Source of the DNA: Bradyrhizobium valentinum
GTDB lineage: Bacteria; Pseudomonadota; Alphaproteobacteria; Rhizobiales; Xanthobacteraceae
DNA length: 64,000 nucleotides
Reading direction: 5' to 3'
NCBI RefSeq assembly: GCF_001440405.1
Contig: NZ_LLXX01000101.1
Coordinates: 132,453 to 196,452, forward strand
The position numbers were made by a program, and so were the translations under genes. Below the pieces are notes generated by a model. That model saw only the letters and a program-made list of their open reading frames with translations. It did no database searches and was not told where the DNA came from. Shown piece after piece: positions 7,782 to 16,303 of the stretch. How positions within the stretch are numbered: position 1 is the first letter of the stretch; each line of letters opens with the position of its first letter.

Positions 7782-8036
7782 CAATATCCAACTGACGTCT
7801 TCGTTCCTGTGTGCGCTTGGCCGTGCCGTCGCACTCCTGATCGCATCAGTGGCAGGAACGTTACAGTACGCGTCGCGCTTGGTTCTCTAAGGAGTGGTGA
7901 AGAACAACACGCATTCGGCAGCGGCGAATTTGCCCCAACCGGAGCCTTGGCAAGGGACCACCGCAAAATGGAATCAACTTCGGATCAGCCGAGCAATAGA
8001 GGTGTTCGCCGAGCAGCAGCCATTCAATAATGAGCA
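7782..8036. other. Spacer with no convincing gene
   Basis: Short frames exist on both strands, but none has a ribosome site, a recognisable domain or convincing composition. Together with the preceding remnant it forms a gap of about 420 bases between the SDR gene and the small gene at 8037. Confidence 0.5.
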
Positions 8037-8348
8037 TCAAGTCTGGTCCGGCACCGCTTCGAGGGCGTCGAGCTTTACGAGATAGGCCAGCAGCAAGTCT
8101 CCCTGTGGCTGGCCGGCATCCCGTGCTGCTTCCCGATACACGGCAATTTCGCCCTCGGTCGAGCGTCGAGCCCGCAGCCGCGCCTTGCCATCCCACAGAG
8201 GGGCGCCGTTCGACGTCAAGCCGGCGATATCACGGCGCAGCCAATGCTCGTGGCAGAGTTGTTGGGATTCGCGCAAGTTCTTGGCTTCGAAAGCAAGGAT
8301 AGGTCTTCCGCCGATATCCAGGGTGAAAATCGCAGGCAGCAGCATCAT
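8037..8348 (-). CDS. Conserved hypothetical protein, coupled to upstream tiny gene
   Basis: The frame encodes 103 residues, starting MMLLPAIFTLDIGGRPILAFEAKNLRES, with C..HWLRRD in the middle. A helical C-terminus carries E.A..AGQPQGDLLLAYLVKLD. No signal peptide or known domain is visible. The start at 8348 was chosen because its ATG overlaps the TGA of the upstream 37-residue gene (ATGA), a sign of translational coupling. The function is unknown. Confidence 0.6.
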   Translation of the reverse strand: MMLLPAIFTLDIGGRPILAFEAKNLRESQQLCHEHWLRRDIAGLTSNGAPLWDGKARLRARRSTEGEIAVYREAARDAGQPQGDLLLAYLVKLDALEAVPDQT

Positions 8349-8458
8349 TCGACCCACGCCATATATCTGATGACCATGAAGAGGCCGGCGGCGCCAACGG
8401 CGATAAGGGCGCAGGACATTCCGATCCGCATCGCAATCAGAATGACGGTTAGCTTCAT
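8345..8458 (-). CDS. Tiny single-helix membrane protein (37 residues)
   Basis: The frame reads MKLTVILIAMRIGMSCALIA, then VGAAGLFMVIRYMAWVE. It is almost entirely hydrophobic, with one membrane helix or two short ones. Its stop overlaps the start of the following gene in ATGA, so the two are translated together. It resembles small membrane peptides found upstream of hypothetical genes in rhizobia, but no family name is known. Confidence 0.5.
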   Translation of the reverse strand: MKLTVILIAMRIGMSCALIAVGAAGLFMVIRYMAWVE

Positions 8459-8739
8459 GCTTGTGGCCTGACGTTACCCGTTACACGGCGGCCGATGCCA
8501 AGACGTTCCTCAATCGCATTCGGGTCGGGCATCTGACGCCGGCGCGGACATTCGATGGACAAAAGAGCATCTTGCCTCGCTGCAAAATTAGCTCGTAACC
8601 GGGGTATCGTCTGTCCGATCCCTGACACATCGCTTCCGGAAACATAGTTCGAAACGGGCATCGCTTTGTGGTGGGGAATCTCCACTGTGCGAAGCTGGGC
8701 CAGGCCCTTTCGGATCGAAGCGGCAACGTGAGTCTTTGA

Positions 8740-8874
8740 ATACCGGGGATCAGCAAGATAGCGAAGAAGATCCGGCAAGAAAGTAAAGATCAGGAACAGG
8801 CGATCGCGATCGGCCTGTCCCAAGCCCGGAAGAAGGGCGCCAAGGTGCCGAAGAAGCGTTCGAAGAAATCCTAG
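8740..8874 (+). pseudogene. DUF6496-like lysine-rich fragment without a start
   Basis: The frame after a stop at 8737 reads SKIAKKIRQESKDQEQAIA, then IGLSQARKKGAKVPKKRSKK. The run QAIAIGLSQARKKGAKVP matches the C-terminal core of small DUF6496-type proteins. No ATG, GTG or TTG precedes it in frame, and the upstream codons end in TGA, so only the C-terminal part seems left. It may alternatively use an unusual start. Confidence 0.35.
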
Positions 8875-9026
8875 TCCGATCTGGCCAGATCGACAGCCGG
8901 ATAGGCGACCATCCAGTCATCAAGCAATTCATCCCCGAAATCATCGAGCGCGCGAAGTCGATAGCGCTCGGGATTGCGGGACGGCAAGATTTTTCGGTTG
9001 CGAGGGAACGTTGGTTTTCGTGTCAT
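8871..9026 (-). CDS. Small basic hypothetical protein
   Basis: The frame encodes 51 residues: a basic N-terminus (MTRKPTFPRNRKILPSRNPE) followed by an acidic, aromatic tail (ALDDFGDELLDDWMVAYPA). The charge split and lack of signal peptide suggest a soluble adaptor-like peptide, but no family is recognised. GAAGAG precedes the ATG at short distance. It overlaps the end of the convergent fragment by four bases. Confidence 0.45.
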   Translation of the reverse strand: MTRKPTFPRNRKILPSRNPERYRLRALDDFGDELLDDWMVAYPAVDLARSD

Positions 9027-9123
9027 CGCTCTTCGCCGCTCCGTCGGCATCCCCCCGTCCGTAGGACGGACGTTAGAACGGCGAGCGAATGATCGAGGTT
9101 CCCATGACCTCGCAAAAAACGGA

Positions 9124-9887
9124 CTACGCCAGCGGCGGCTGACCATTGGAGGCGGAAACGCCGCCATCCACGGCTACATTTGCACCGGTCACGAAGCTGG
9201 CATCGGCGCTGGCGAGAAACGCAATGACGGCCGCGACTTCATGCGGCTCGCAAACCCGTCCGAGCGGAATTCGCTCCCGGAACTTTGCCAGCAGTTCCTC
9301 GTCCTCCATCATATCGGAGGTCATGCCGGTCCGGGTCAGGCTGGGACAGACGGAATTTACCCGAACGCCCTTCTTGCCGAGATCCAAGGCCAGTGACCGT
9401 GTCAGGTTCACGACAGCGCCCTTGGCAGCGTTGTAGGGGCTCGTTGCCCAGTCGCCCCCAGTTCCGGATACCGAGGCCGTATTGACAATCGAGCCGCCTG
9501 TCTTCTCGAGATGCGGCAGGGCGGCGCGGCAACCGAAGAAGACGCCGTCGAGATCGGTGGCCATCACCTTGCGCCACTGCTCGTTGGTGATTTCGGCGGG
9601 ATCACCGCCTTCGTAGACGCCGGCATTATTGACCAGCACATCCAGCCGCGCAAAGCGCTTCACCACGGTCGCCACCATGGCATCGACGGCTTCGCTATCC
9701 GATACGTCGGCGAGGTGGGCCATGGTGTGTTGCGCCGGCAGCTCCTTCGCGACATTGGCGAGCTGCATTTCGTTGCGGTCCACCAGCGCGACACATGCGC
9801 CTTCGGACGAGAAGCGCCGCGCAGTAGCCTGCCAATGCCGGAGGCAGCGCCCGTCACGATGACGACCTTCCCTTCAAAGCGCTTCAT
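9124..9887 (-). pseudogene. SDR family oxidoreductase, frameshifted
   Basis: Both halves of a 250-residue short-chain dehydrogenase are present in different frames. Reading from 9887, MKRFEGKVVIVTGAASGIGR gives the start and cofactor motif. The frame is then lost near 9827-9830, and TARRFSSEGACVALVDRNEM follows in the next frame and continues to 9124 with NNAG, SVSG, YNAAK and a normal C-terminus. One missing base after the GGCAGG codons explains the break. Everything else is intact, so this is either a recent mutation or a sequencing error. Intact members use NAD(P) with an unknown alcohol. Confidence 0.85.
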
Positions 9888-9934
9888 GGCCGCTCATCAT
9901 CTACGACAGGGGCGTTCGACCGGCTTTCCGCAGA

Positions 9935-10366
9935 TCAAACTTGTGCGTGCTGCCCGCCGGGGCGTGAAATTGCGCTCAACGCCGCGCCCGTGCCGTCGCC
10001 GCCTTGCACCCGCGCGATGTCGCCCAGCGCAATGATGCCGACGAGCCGCTTGGCGCGATTGAGCACAGGCAGGCGACGGACTTGAATGTCACCCATGTTC
10101 ACGCTCACTTCGTCGAGATCCTGATCTTCGTAGCAATATTTGACGTCGGCCGTCATCACGTCACCGACCCGTCCTTCCGGTCCTCGGCCCATGCCGATAC
10201 CGCGGATGGCGATATCGCGGTCGGAGATCATGCCGACCAGGCGTTCATTATCGGTCACTGGCAGCAGCCCGACGCCGAGCGCGGCCATGGCCTGCGCGGC
10301 GTCTTTTAACGTATCGTCGGGAGTGCAGAGTTGAACCTCGGGGGTCATCGCATCGGAAACTTTCAT
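9935..10366 (-). CDS. CBS-domain protein (paired CBS)
   Basis: The 143-residue protein consists of two CBS motifs and little else. The first runs from about residue 7 to 60 (DAMTPEV, LPVTDNERLVGMISDRDIAIR) and the second from about 73 to 125 (VMTADV, RRLPVLNRAKRLVGIIALGDIAR). Paired CBS domains bind adenine nucleotides and sense energy or redox state. Stand-alone types with this GMISDRDI signature are common stress-linked proteins in rhizobia. The ATG at 10366 follows GGAGAGG; a longer start would add only a short tail. The partner protein is unknown. Confidence 0.9.
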   Translation of the reverse strand: MKVSDAMTPEVQLCTPDDTLKDAAQAMAALGVGLLPVTDNERLVGMISDRDIAIRGIGMGRGPEGRVGDVMTADVKYCYEDQDLDEVSVNMGDIQVRRLPVLNRAKRLVGIIALGDIARVQGGDGTGAALSAISRPGGQHAQV

Positions 10367-10498
10367 GTGAGCCTCTCCGTTTGCCGGTTGTTTCATCCGC
10401 TAACTGGCGTCTCGGATCGCCGTTCCCGAAGTCAAATGAAATAGTCCCGGCTCCGGCGGAGAGACCTCAGACTGAGCCGAAGTCTCTCCCGGATTGTC

Positions 10499-10825
10499 CT
10501 ACCAGCGGTCGTTGTCCACGCCGACGCCGACGCTCACGCCGGGTGCGCGGAAGCCAACGCCACCTCGCGGCCCGTCATCCCAGTCGCGATAGCGGCGACG
10601 CTCGATGTATCGTTCGCGCGGCGCATAGGCGTATGAATCGCGCACGATCACGCGGCTGCCGCCGCGGGTGCGATAGCAGCGTCCATCGTCGTCACAGACC
10701 ATGCGGACCTGTTGGATCAGGTCGGAGTTTGTATATTCGTTCTCGCTGTAGACATCAGTCGCATTTGCGCTGCCGGTCAGGAGCGCGCCCGCGCCGGCCA
10801 GCAGGCCGATTGCAATCTTCCTCAT
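10499..10825 (-). CDS. Exported hypothetical protein with Arg/Tyr-rich domain
   Basis: The 108-residue protein begins with a clear signal peptide (MRKIAIGLLAGAGALLTGSANA). The mature part carries two Cys (VCDDDGRCY), a run rich in Arg, Tyr and Glu (RERYIERRRYRD), and a Gly/Val-rich end (GFRAPGVSVGVGVDNDRW). This layout is typical of small periplasmic proteins of Bradyrhizobiaceae with unknown function. GAGGAGG precedes the ATG by 7 bases. Confidence 0.75.
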   Translation of the reverse strand: MRKIAIGLLAGAGALLTGSANATDVYSENEYTNSDLIQQVRMVCDDDGRCYRTRGGSRVIVRDSYAYAPRERYIERRRYRDWDDGPRGGVGFRAPGVSVGVGVDNDRW

Positions 10826-11293
10826 AAAGTTCCTCCTCGTTCGAATGCTGCCCACCGGGGCACAAAGCGTCGCACCCGCTTTGGTTCCGGCTTTGGAAAT
10901 CGACGAGGACGAAGTTCCACAAGATGCGTCCCCCGAGCAGGGGAACGGCGCAGAGTTCAAACAGAGCCGGGCGACGGGTTGAGGCACTGCCGCGCGTCTT
11001 CGCATCGGGCATTGCTTGTCGGACTCCAGCGAGACCAGCTCATTCTCCGACGAGGCCTATCGCCACGGCTGCGTGAATATCTTTACATCGAGCGTGACGA
11101 TCGGAGCTATATTATCGAGCCGGCGAAGGCCGGATCGTCAAGGAAGCCGACGACTTAAGGAGAAGTGAGGAGAAGGTGACTGCGGTCCTGGTATTTGATT
11201 CAGTGTGTGAAGCCGGATTGGTTGCAAGCTTTCATCGTCCCGCAGGCAACTTTCGTCGCAGTTCATGCGTTGGGGGCACATGGAGCAGCAATA
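10826..11293. other. Spacer between divergent genes; no gene seen
   Basis: This stretch separates the exported protein (minus) from the host-attachment protein (plus). Frames in it are short or lack start signals; one plus frame ends REYLYIERDDRSYIIEPAKAG near 11150 but has no credible start. It presumably holds both promoters, but no consensus element stands out. Confidence 0.5.
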
Positions 11294-11749
11294 ATGGCCA
11301 CTGAAGCGAAACCCCGCATTTCTCACAACGCGCTCGTTCTCATTGGAGATGGACAAAAGGCCCTCTTTCTACGCAATAAAGGCACCCCGCAACGCCTCAA
11401 CCTACAGGTGGAGCACATCCTCGAGCAGGACAATCCGGCAACACGCGAACAGGGAACTGATCGTCCCGGGCGGTCTATCCAGAGCGTCGGCACGGCCCGC
11501 AGTGCGATGGAGCAAGCCGACTGGCACTATATCGCAGAAGAACGGTTCGCCGGCACCATTGCCGAAGCGCTCTATCGCCTTGCCCACGGCAATCGCTTCG
11601 ACAAGCTGGTTGTCGTTGCGCCGGCGAAGGTCCTCGGCAATCTCCGACAGGCATTTCATGCCGCGGTGACGGAGCGGATCGTCGGCGAGATTCCGAAGGA
11701 ATTAACTTCCCATCCGATCCCCGATATCGAAAGGCTGATGGCGGCTTAG
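11294..11749 (+). CDS. Host attachment family protein
   Basis: A 151-residue protein of the Host_attach family (Pfam PF10116), first described from Agrobacterium as needed for attachment to host cells. Visible family marks are the N-terminal ALVLIGDGQKALFLRNKG, a central HYIAEERFAGTIAEALYR, and KLVVVAPAKVLGNLRQAFH with the terminal P..DIERLMAA. The fold is related to the RNase-H-like release factor group, so the original attachment name may mislead; a nucleic-acid or translation role is possible. The ATG at 11294 follows GGAGC. It is a single gene, with a hairpin after its stop. Confidence 0.88.
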   Translation: MATEAKPRISHNALVLIGDGQKALFLRNKGTPQRLNLQVEHILEQDNPATREQGTDRPGRSIQSVGTARSAMEQADWHYIAEERFAGTIAEALYRLAHGNRFDKLVVVAPAKVLGNLRQAFHAAVTERIVGEIPKELTSHPIPDIERLMAA

Positions 11750-11757
11750 CGGTCTAT

Positions 11758-11780
11758 GGCCGCCGCGGCCCGCGGCGGCC
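11758..11780. terminator. Hairpin between convergent genes
   Basis: Perfect 10-base arms GGCCGCCGCG / CGCGGCGGCC enclose a three-base loop, 8 bases after the host-attachment gene and 28 bases from the end of garD. There is no T-run, but position and strength suit a bidirectional stop or mRNA end-protecting hairpin. Confidence 0.6.
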
Positions 11781-11808
11781 AGGTCCCGACATCTTGACTT
11801 GCACCGGG

Positions 11809-13341
11809 TCAGGTTACCGGGCCCGGATTGAACAGCGCGAGTGCGTTGGTCAGTTTCCAGTGCTCAGCCCAGGTTTCGCGACCGCTCGCGACGTCGAGAA
11901 TGAGACGGAAGATTTCCCAGCCCACGTCTTCGATCGTCGCATCGCCGGTTGCGATACTGCCGGCGTCAACGTCGATCAGGTCATGCCAGCGTTGCTTGAG
12001 TTCGCTGCGGGTCGAGACCTTGATGACCGGCACGGCTGCAAGCCCATAGGGTGTTCCGCGGCCGGTGGTGAAGACGTGCAGTGTCATGCCCGAGGCAAGT
12101 TGCAGCGTACCGCAGACGAAATCGCTGGCCGGAGTTGCCGCGAAAATCAGGCCTTTCTGGCTGACACGCTCACCCGGCGCGAGCACGCCTGCGATCGGGC
12201 TGGTGCCGGACTTGATGACCGAACCCATCGCCTTCTCGACGATGTTGGAGAGGCCGCCCTTCTTGTTGCCCGGCGTGGTGTTGGCGCTGCGGTCGGCCTC
12301 GCCGCCGGCGAGGTAGCGGTCATACCAGGCCATCTCACGCACCAGCGCGTCCGCAATGTCCTGGTTCGCCGCGCGCGGCGTCAGGAGATGGATGGCGTCG
12401 CGCACTTCCGTGACTTCGGAGAACATCACGGTGGCGCCGGCGCGGACCAGAAGATCTGCGGCGAAGCCCAGCGCCGGATTGGCTGTCACACCTGAGAACG
12501 CATCGCTGCCGCCGCATTGCATGCCGACCACCAGCGCCGAGGCCGGGCAGGGTTCGCGGCGCCGCTGGTTCAATATCTTGAGGCGCGCGTCGGCCATCTG
12601 CACGATGTCCTCGACGATTTCGCCGAAGCCGGTGAGGCCCTCGTCCTGCATGCGCATGATTTCGTCGTCGGCGCTCATGCCCTCGGGCAGCAGAAGTTCG
12701 GGTTGAAGCTTCTCGCAACCGAGGCCGACGATCATCACCTCGCCGCCGAAATTGGGATTGCGGGCAAGGTTCTGCAGCGTGCGGATCGGGACCGCGGCGC
12801 CCGGCGCATTGATCGCAACCCCGCAGCCATAGGCATGTGTGACCGCCACCACGTCGTCGACGTTGGGATATTTCGGCAACAGCTCCTTGCGGATCCGGTC
12901 GAGTGCGAACTCGACCGTGCCGGCGACGCATTGCACGCTGGTCGAGATCGCGAGGATGTTGCGGGTGCCGACCGAACCGTCGGCATTGCGATAGCCTTCG
13001 AACGTATAGCCTTCCAGCGGCGGCAGCCTGATCGCATCACCGTTGGGCCTCGGCAGATTTTCGAACGACGGCGCGTCGGGCATCTGCACCAGCGATTCCT
13101 TGACCCAGCTACCTTTCGCGATTGGCGCCGCGGCATGGCCGATGACCTCGCCGTAGCGGCGAATGACTTCGCCCTCGTTGATGTCAGTGAGGGCAACCTT
13201 GTGTCCCTGCGGAATCTGCTCGATCAGCCGCAACCCGCAGGCAAATTCGGCACCCGGGTGCAGACCTCCGCGGTTCGCGACGATCGCGACGTTATCGTCC
13301 GCATGCATGCGGATGTAGAGCTTCGCGGTGACGGGCTGCAT
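11809..13341 (-). CDS. garD: Galactarate dehydratase
   Basis: The 510-residue protein dehydrates D-galactarate to 5-dehydro-4-deoxy-D-glucarate in the cytoplasm. It matches E. coli GarD throughout as recalled: DNVAI near the start, [104 protein letters not shown] and the end LFNPGPVT. The cysteines in GCG, GCE and QCGG are the usual iron-site candidates. The ATG at 13341 is preferred because AAGGA lies 6 bases upstream; the frame could begin 17 codons earlier. It diverges from ytfQ, and the product feeds KdgD (26197-27147). Confidence 0.95.
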   Translation of the reverse strand: MQPVTAKLYIRMHADDNVAIVANRGGLHPGAEFACGLRLIEQIPQGHKVALTDINEGEVIRRYGEVIGHAAAPIAKGSWVKESLVQMPDAPSFENLPRPNGDAIRLPPLEGYTFEGYRNADGSVGTRNILAISTSVQCVAGTVEFALDRIRKELLPKYPNVDDVVAVTHAYGCGVAINAPGAAVPIRTLQNLARNPNFGGEVMIVGLGCEKLQPELLLPEGMSADDEIMRMQDEGLTGFGEIVEDIVQMADARLKILNQRRREPCPASALVVGMQCGGSDAFSGVTANPALGFAADLLVRAGATVMFSEVTEVRDAIHLLTPRAANQDIADALVREMAWYDRYLAGGEADRSANTTPGNKKGGLSNIVEKAMGSVIKSGTSPIAGVLAPGERVSQKGLIFAATPASDFVCGTLQLASGMTLHVFTTGRGTPYGLAAVPVIKVSTRSELKQRWHDLIDVDAGSIATGDATIEDVGWEIFRLILDVASGRETWAEHWKLTNALALFNPGPVT

Positions 13342-13665
13342 GTCGAATCCTTGTTCACTGGCGGCATCAGACAACGCGTAGCGGCGCTGCATGATCGAGG
13401 CAATCAGGTCAAACCACGCCTGTTATCAAGCGGCCTTCAGGGAAGAAGCTGGCGGCTACCAGCTCGATATCCGGCCGTATGGGGAATTAATCCTAGCTTG
13501 GTGACGGCGTCAGCCGAAACCTATTAGTAAAATAATATTACTAGTCAGAGCTGACCTTCCGTGAAATATTGCCCGCGCTGCCGACAATGGACAGCTCTAG
13601 AGGTGCCTCGATACCGAATTCGGGCATGCAGGCACCCTGAACAACATTTTGGGAGAACGCGCCTC
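13342..13665. promoter_or_regulatory. Divergent garD / ytfQ control region
   Basis: This gene-free stretch of 324 bases separates two divergent catabolic units and is the only clearly AT-rich patch nearby (around 13519-13545). It must contain the promoters of both garD and the ytfQ operon, and includes the inverted repeat listed at 13525. Confidence 0.6.
13525..13543. promoter_or_regulatory. Inverted repeat, candidate GntR operator
   Basis: TAGTAA and TTACTA arms are separated by 7 bases in an AT-rich island between garD and ytfQ. FadR-subfamily GntR regulators often bind short inverted repeats with T.GT..AC.A-like symmetry, and such a regulator is encoded in the operon at 18263. The link is inference. 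Confidence 0.4.
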
Positions 13666-14631
13666 ATGACCTCCAAAGCCCTCCTTGCGGCCACCGCCCT
13701 GGTCGCCATCACGCTTTCACTTCCGGCAACCGCCGCTGAACTCACCGTCGGCTTTTCGCAGATCGGATCCGAATCCGGCTGGCGGGCGGCGGAGACGTCC
13801 GTCTCCAAATCGGAGGCCGCCAAGCGCAAGGTTACGCTCAAGATCGCCGACGCCCAGCAGAAGCAGGAGAACCAGATCAAGGCGATCCGTTCCTTTATCG
13901 CTCAAGGGGTCGACGCGATCTTCCTTGCGCCCGTGGTGTCGAGCGGCTGGGACGCGGTTTTGAAGGAGGCGAAGGAAGCCAAGATTCCGGTCGTGCTGCT
14001 CGACCGCGACATCGATCCGTCGGGCAAGGAGCTTTATCTCACCGCCGTCACCTCGGACAGCGTGCACGAAGGCGCCGTCGCCGGCGAATGGTTGGCGAAG
14101 ACCGTGGGCGGGAAGGCGTGCAATGTCGTCGAGCTGCAGGGCACGGTCGGCGCGAGCGTCGCGACCAACCGCAAGAAGGGTTTTGACAGCGTCGTCGCCA
14201 AGAACGCCAACCTCAAGGTGGTGCGCAGCCAGACCGGCGACTTCACCCGCGCCAAGGGCAAGGAGGTGATGGAAAGCTTCATCAAGGCCGAAGGCGGCGG
14301 CAAGACGATTTGCGCGGTCTACGCCCATAACGACGACATGATGGTCGGTGCGATCCAGGCGATGAAGGAGGCCGGCCTCAAGCCCGGCAAGGACATCCTG
14401 ACGGTGTCGATCGATGCAGTGCCTGACATCTTCAAGGCGATCGCGGCCGGCGAGGCCAACGCCACCGTGGAGCTGACGCCGAACATGGCAGGTCCGGCGC
14501 TGGACGCCATCATGGCTTACAAGGCCAAGGGAACCGTGCCGCCGAAATGGATCCAGACGGAATCGAAGCTCTACACGGCTGCCGACGATCCGCAGAAGAT
14601 CTACGACAGCAAGAAGGGCCTCGGCTACTGA
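13666..14631 (+). CDS. ytfQ: Sugar ABC transporter binding protein YtfQ
   Basis: A 321-residue periplasmic binding protein with a signal peptide (residues 1-24, ending ATAA). It follows E. coli YtfQ, which binds galactofuranose and galactopyranose, almost residue for residue as recalled: LTVGFSQIGSESGWRAAET, KIADAQQKQENQIKAIRSF, VVELQGTVGASVA.NRKKGF, SGDFTR-like, KEVMESFIKAE, VYAHNDDMM.GAIQA and ANATVELTPNMAGPA. GGGAGAA precedes the ATG by 8 bases; the longer frame upstream is not used. It is first gene of the transporter operon and is followed by strong hairpins. Confidence 0.95.
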   Translation: MTSKALLAATALVAITLSLPATAAELTVGFSQIGSESGWRAAETSVSKSEAAKRKVTLKIADAQQKQENQIKAIRSFIAQGVDAIFLAPVVSSGWDAVLKEAKEAKIPVVLLDRDIDPSGKELYLTAVTSDSVHEGAVAGEWLAKTVGGKACNVVELQGTVGASVATNRKKGFDSVVAKNANLKVVRSQTGDFTRAKGKEVMESFIKAEGGGKTICAVYAHNDDMMVGAIQAMKEAGLKPGKDILTVSIDAVPDIFKAIAAGEANATVELTPNMAGPALDAIMAYKAKGTVPPKWIQTESKLYTAADDPQKIYDSKKGLGY

Positions 14632-14645
14632 TCGGTTGGCATCGC

Positions 14646-14673
14646 GCCGCCGGGTCCAGCACGGCCCGGCGGC
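14646..14673 (+). repeat. Hairpin after ytfQ
   Basis: Nine-base perfect arms GCCGCCGGG / CCCGGCGGC enclose a 10-base loop, 14 bases after the ytfQ stop. Such hairpins commonly protect or partly terminate the message after a binding-protein gene, so that more of it is made than of the membrane parts. Confidence 0.6.
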
Positions 14674-14715
14674 CAAAGCCTTCTCGACGATCCGACGCGT
14701 AAGGTGAACATGCCG

Positions 14716-14740
14716 GACATTCGCGTTCGACGCGAACGTC
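14716..14740 (+). repeat. Second inverted repeat before ytfR
   Basis: Eleven-base arms GACATTCGCGT / ACGCGAACGTC, with one mismatch, enclose TCG. It ends 18 bases before the ytfR start, close enough that folding could affect the GGGAG ribosome site region. Confidence 0.4.
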
Positions 14741-14758
14741 GGTGGGAGTGATGTCGGC

Positions 14759-16303
14759 ATGAATGCAAGTTCCGACCCTCGCCCCGCTCTCTTGGAGGTG
14801 CGAGGGCTGAGCAAGAGTTTTGGCACGCTGCGTGCCCTGCAGGAGGTGGATTTCACCTTGCGGGCCGGCGAAATTCACGCGCTGCTCGGCGAGAACGGTG
14901 CGGGCAAGTCCACCCTGATCAAGGCGGTGACCGGCGTCTTCCCGCGCGACGCCGGCATGGTCCGCCTCGGCGGCGCCGAGGTCGCGCCGCGCTCGGCCAA
15001 GGCAGCGGTCGATGCGGGGATTGCGACCGTCTATCAGGAGGTCAATCTGCTCCTGAACCTGTCGGTGGCGCAGAACCTCTATCTCGGCAGGCAACCGACG
15101 CGGTTCGGCCTGGTGCGCGAGGCCGAGATGCGCCGCTGCGCCGCCGCGCTGCTTGCCGAGTTCGATCTGCACATCGACGTCGCCGAGCCGCTCGGAAACT
15201 ATTCGGTCGCGGTGCAGCACATCACCGCGATCGCGCGCGCCGTCGACCAGTCGGCGCGCGTGCTGATCCTCGACGAGCCGACAGCGAGCCTCGATCGCCA
15301 TGAGGTCGAGATCCTTTTCGCTGTCATGCGCAAGCTCGCGCAGCGCGGAATCGGCGTCATCTTCGTCACGCATTTTCTCGACCAGGTCTATGAGATCTGC
15401 GACCGTATCACGGTGCTGCGCAACGGCCGGTTGATCGGCGAGCGGACGACTGCCGAACTGCCGCGGATCGAATTGATCCGCATGATGCTCGGCCGCGAAC
15501 TCGCCGAGACGACCAGCGAGCGCACGGCGGCGCATGCGCGGCCGGTGGGAGAGATCTGCGCGCGCTTCGAGGACTATGGCAAGGGAGGCTATGTTGCGCC
15601 GTTCAATCTCGCGCTTCGCCGCGGCGAGGTGGTTGGGCTCGCCGGCCTGCTCGGGTCGGGCCGCACCGAAACTGCACGGCTGGTATTCGGCGCCGAGCGT
15701 GCCGACAGCGGCAGCGCCACGGTCGAAGGCAAGCCGGTCCGGCTGCAATCGCCGCGCGACGCCGTCGCCCATGGCTTCGGCTATTGCCCCGAAGAGCGTA
15801 AGACCGAGGGCATCATTGCCGATCTCACCGTGCGCGAAAACATCGTGCTGGCGCTGCAGGCCAAGCGCGGCCTTGCAAAGCCGCTGTCCCGCTCCGAGCA
15901 GGAAGGGATCGCGATGCGTTTCATCCGGCTGCTCGACATCCGCCCGCCCGAGCCGGAGCGCCCGATCGGGTTATTGTCCGGTGGCAACCAGCAGAAGGTG
16001 CTGCTCGCCCGCTGGCTTGCCACCGCGCCGCGCCTTCTGGTGCTCGACGAGCCGACCCGCGGCATTGATGTCGGCGCCCACGCCGAGATCATCCGCCTGA
16101 TCCGAGATCTATGCGACGACGGCCTGGCGTTGCTGGTGATCTCGTCCGAGCTCGACGAGATCGTGACCTATTCGGACCGGGTGATCGTGCTGCGCGATCG
16201 CGCCCATGTCGATGAGCTGGAAGGGGACGCCATCGACGTCTCGAATATTCTAGCAGCGATCGCTGTCGCCGGCAGCGCCGGTGCGAAAGCCGGGCAGCCA
16301 TGA
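14759..16303 (+). CDS. ytfR: Sugar ABC transporter ATP-binding protein YtfR
   Basis: The 514-residue protein has two fused ABC ATPase domains of the ribose/galactose type. The first has Walker A GENGAGKST (residues 45-53) and Walker B VLILDEPTAS. The second has the degenerate GLLGSGRTE in place of Walker A, then LSGGNQQKVLLARWL and LLVLDEPTRGIDVG. This asymmetry is normal for the RbsA/MglA/YtfR group. It energises the galactofuranose-type importer with ytfT and yjfF. The stop overlaps the ytfT start (ATGA). Confidence 0.93.
   Translation: MNASSDPRPALLEVRGLSKSFGTLRALQEVDFTLRAGEIHALLGENGAGKSTLIKAVTGVFPRDAGMVRLGGAEVAPRSAKAAVDAGIATVYQEVNLLLNLSVAQNLYLGRQPTRFGLVREAEMRRCAAALLAEFDLHIDVAEPLGNYSVAVQHITAIARAVDQSARVLILDEPTASLDRHEVEILFAVMRKLAQRGIGVIFVTHFLDQVYEICDRITVLRNGRLIGERTTAELPRIELIRMMLGRELAETTSERTAAHARPVGEICARFEDYGKGGYVAPFNLALRRGEVVGLAGLLGSGRTETARLVFGAERADSGSATVEGKPVRLQSPRDAVAHGFGYCPEERKTEGIIADLTVRENIVLALQAKRGLAKPLSRSEQEGIAMRFIRLLDIRPPEPERPIGLLSGGNQQKVLLARWLATAPRLLVLDEPTRGIDVGAHAEIIRLIRDLCDDGLALLVISSELDEIVTYSDRVIVLRDRAHVDELEGDAIDVSNILAAIAVAGSAGAKAGQP

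Noticed and set aside
8455..8823. Minus-strand frame of 122 codons before the tiny membrane gene
   Set aside because: No ribosome site, mixed composition, and it overlaps the DUF6496-like coding pattern on the plus strand.
14510..15772. Minus-strand frame of 420 codons opposite ytfR
   Set aside because: No domains, composition of an antisense shadow; ytfR is certain.
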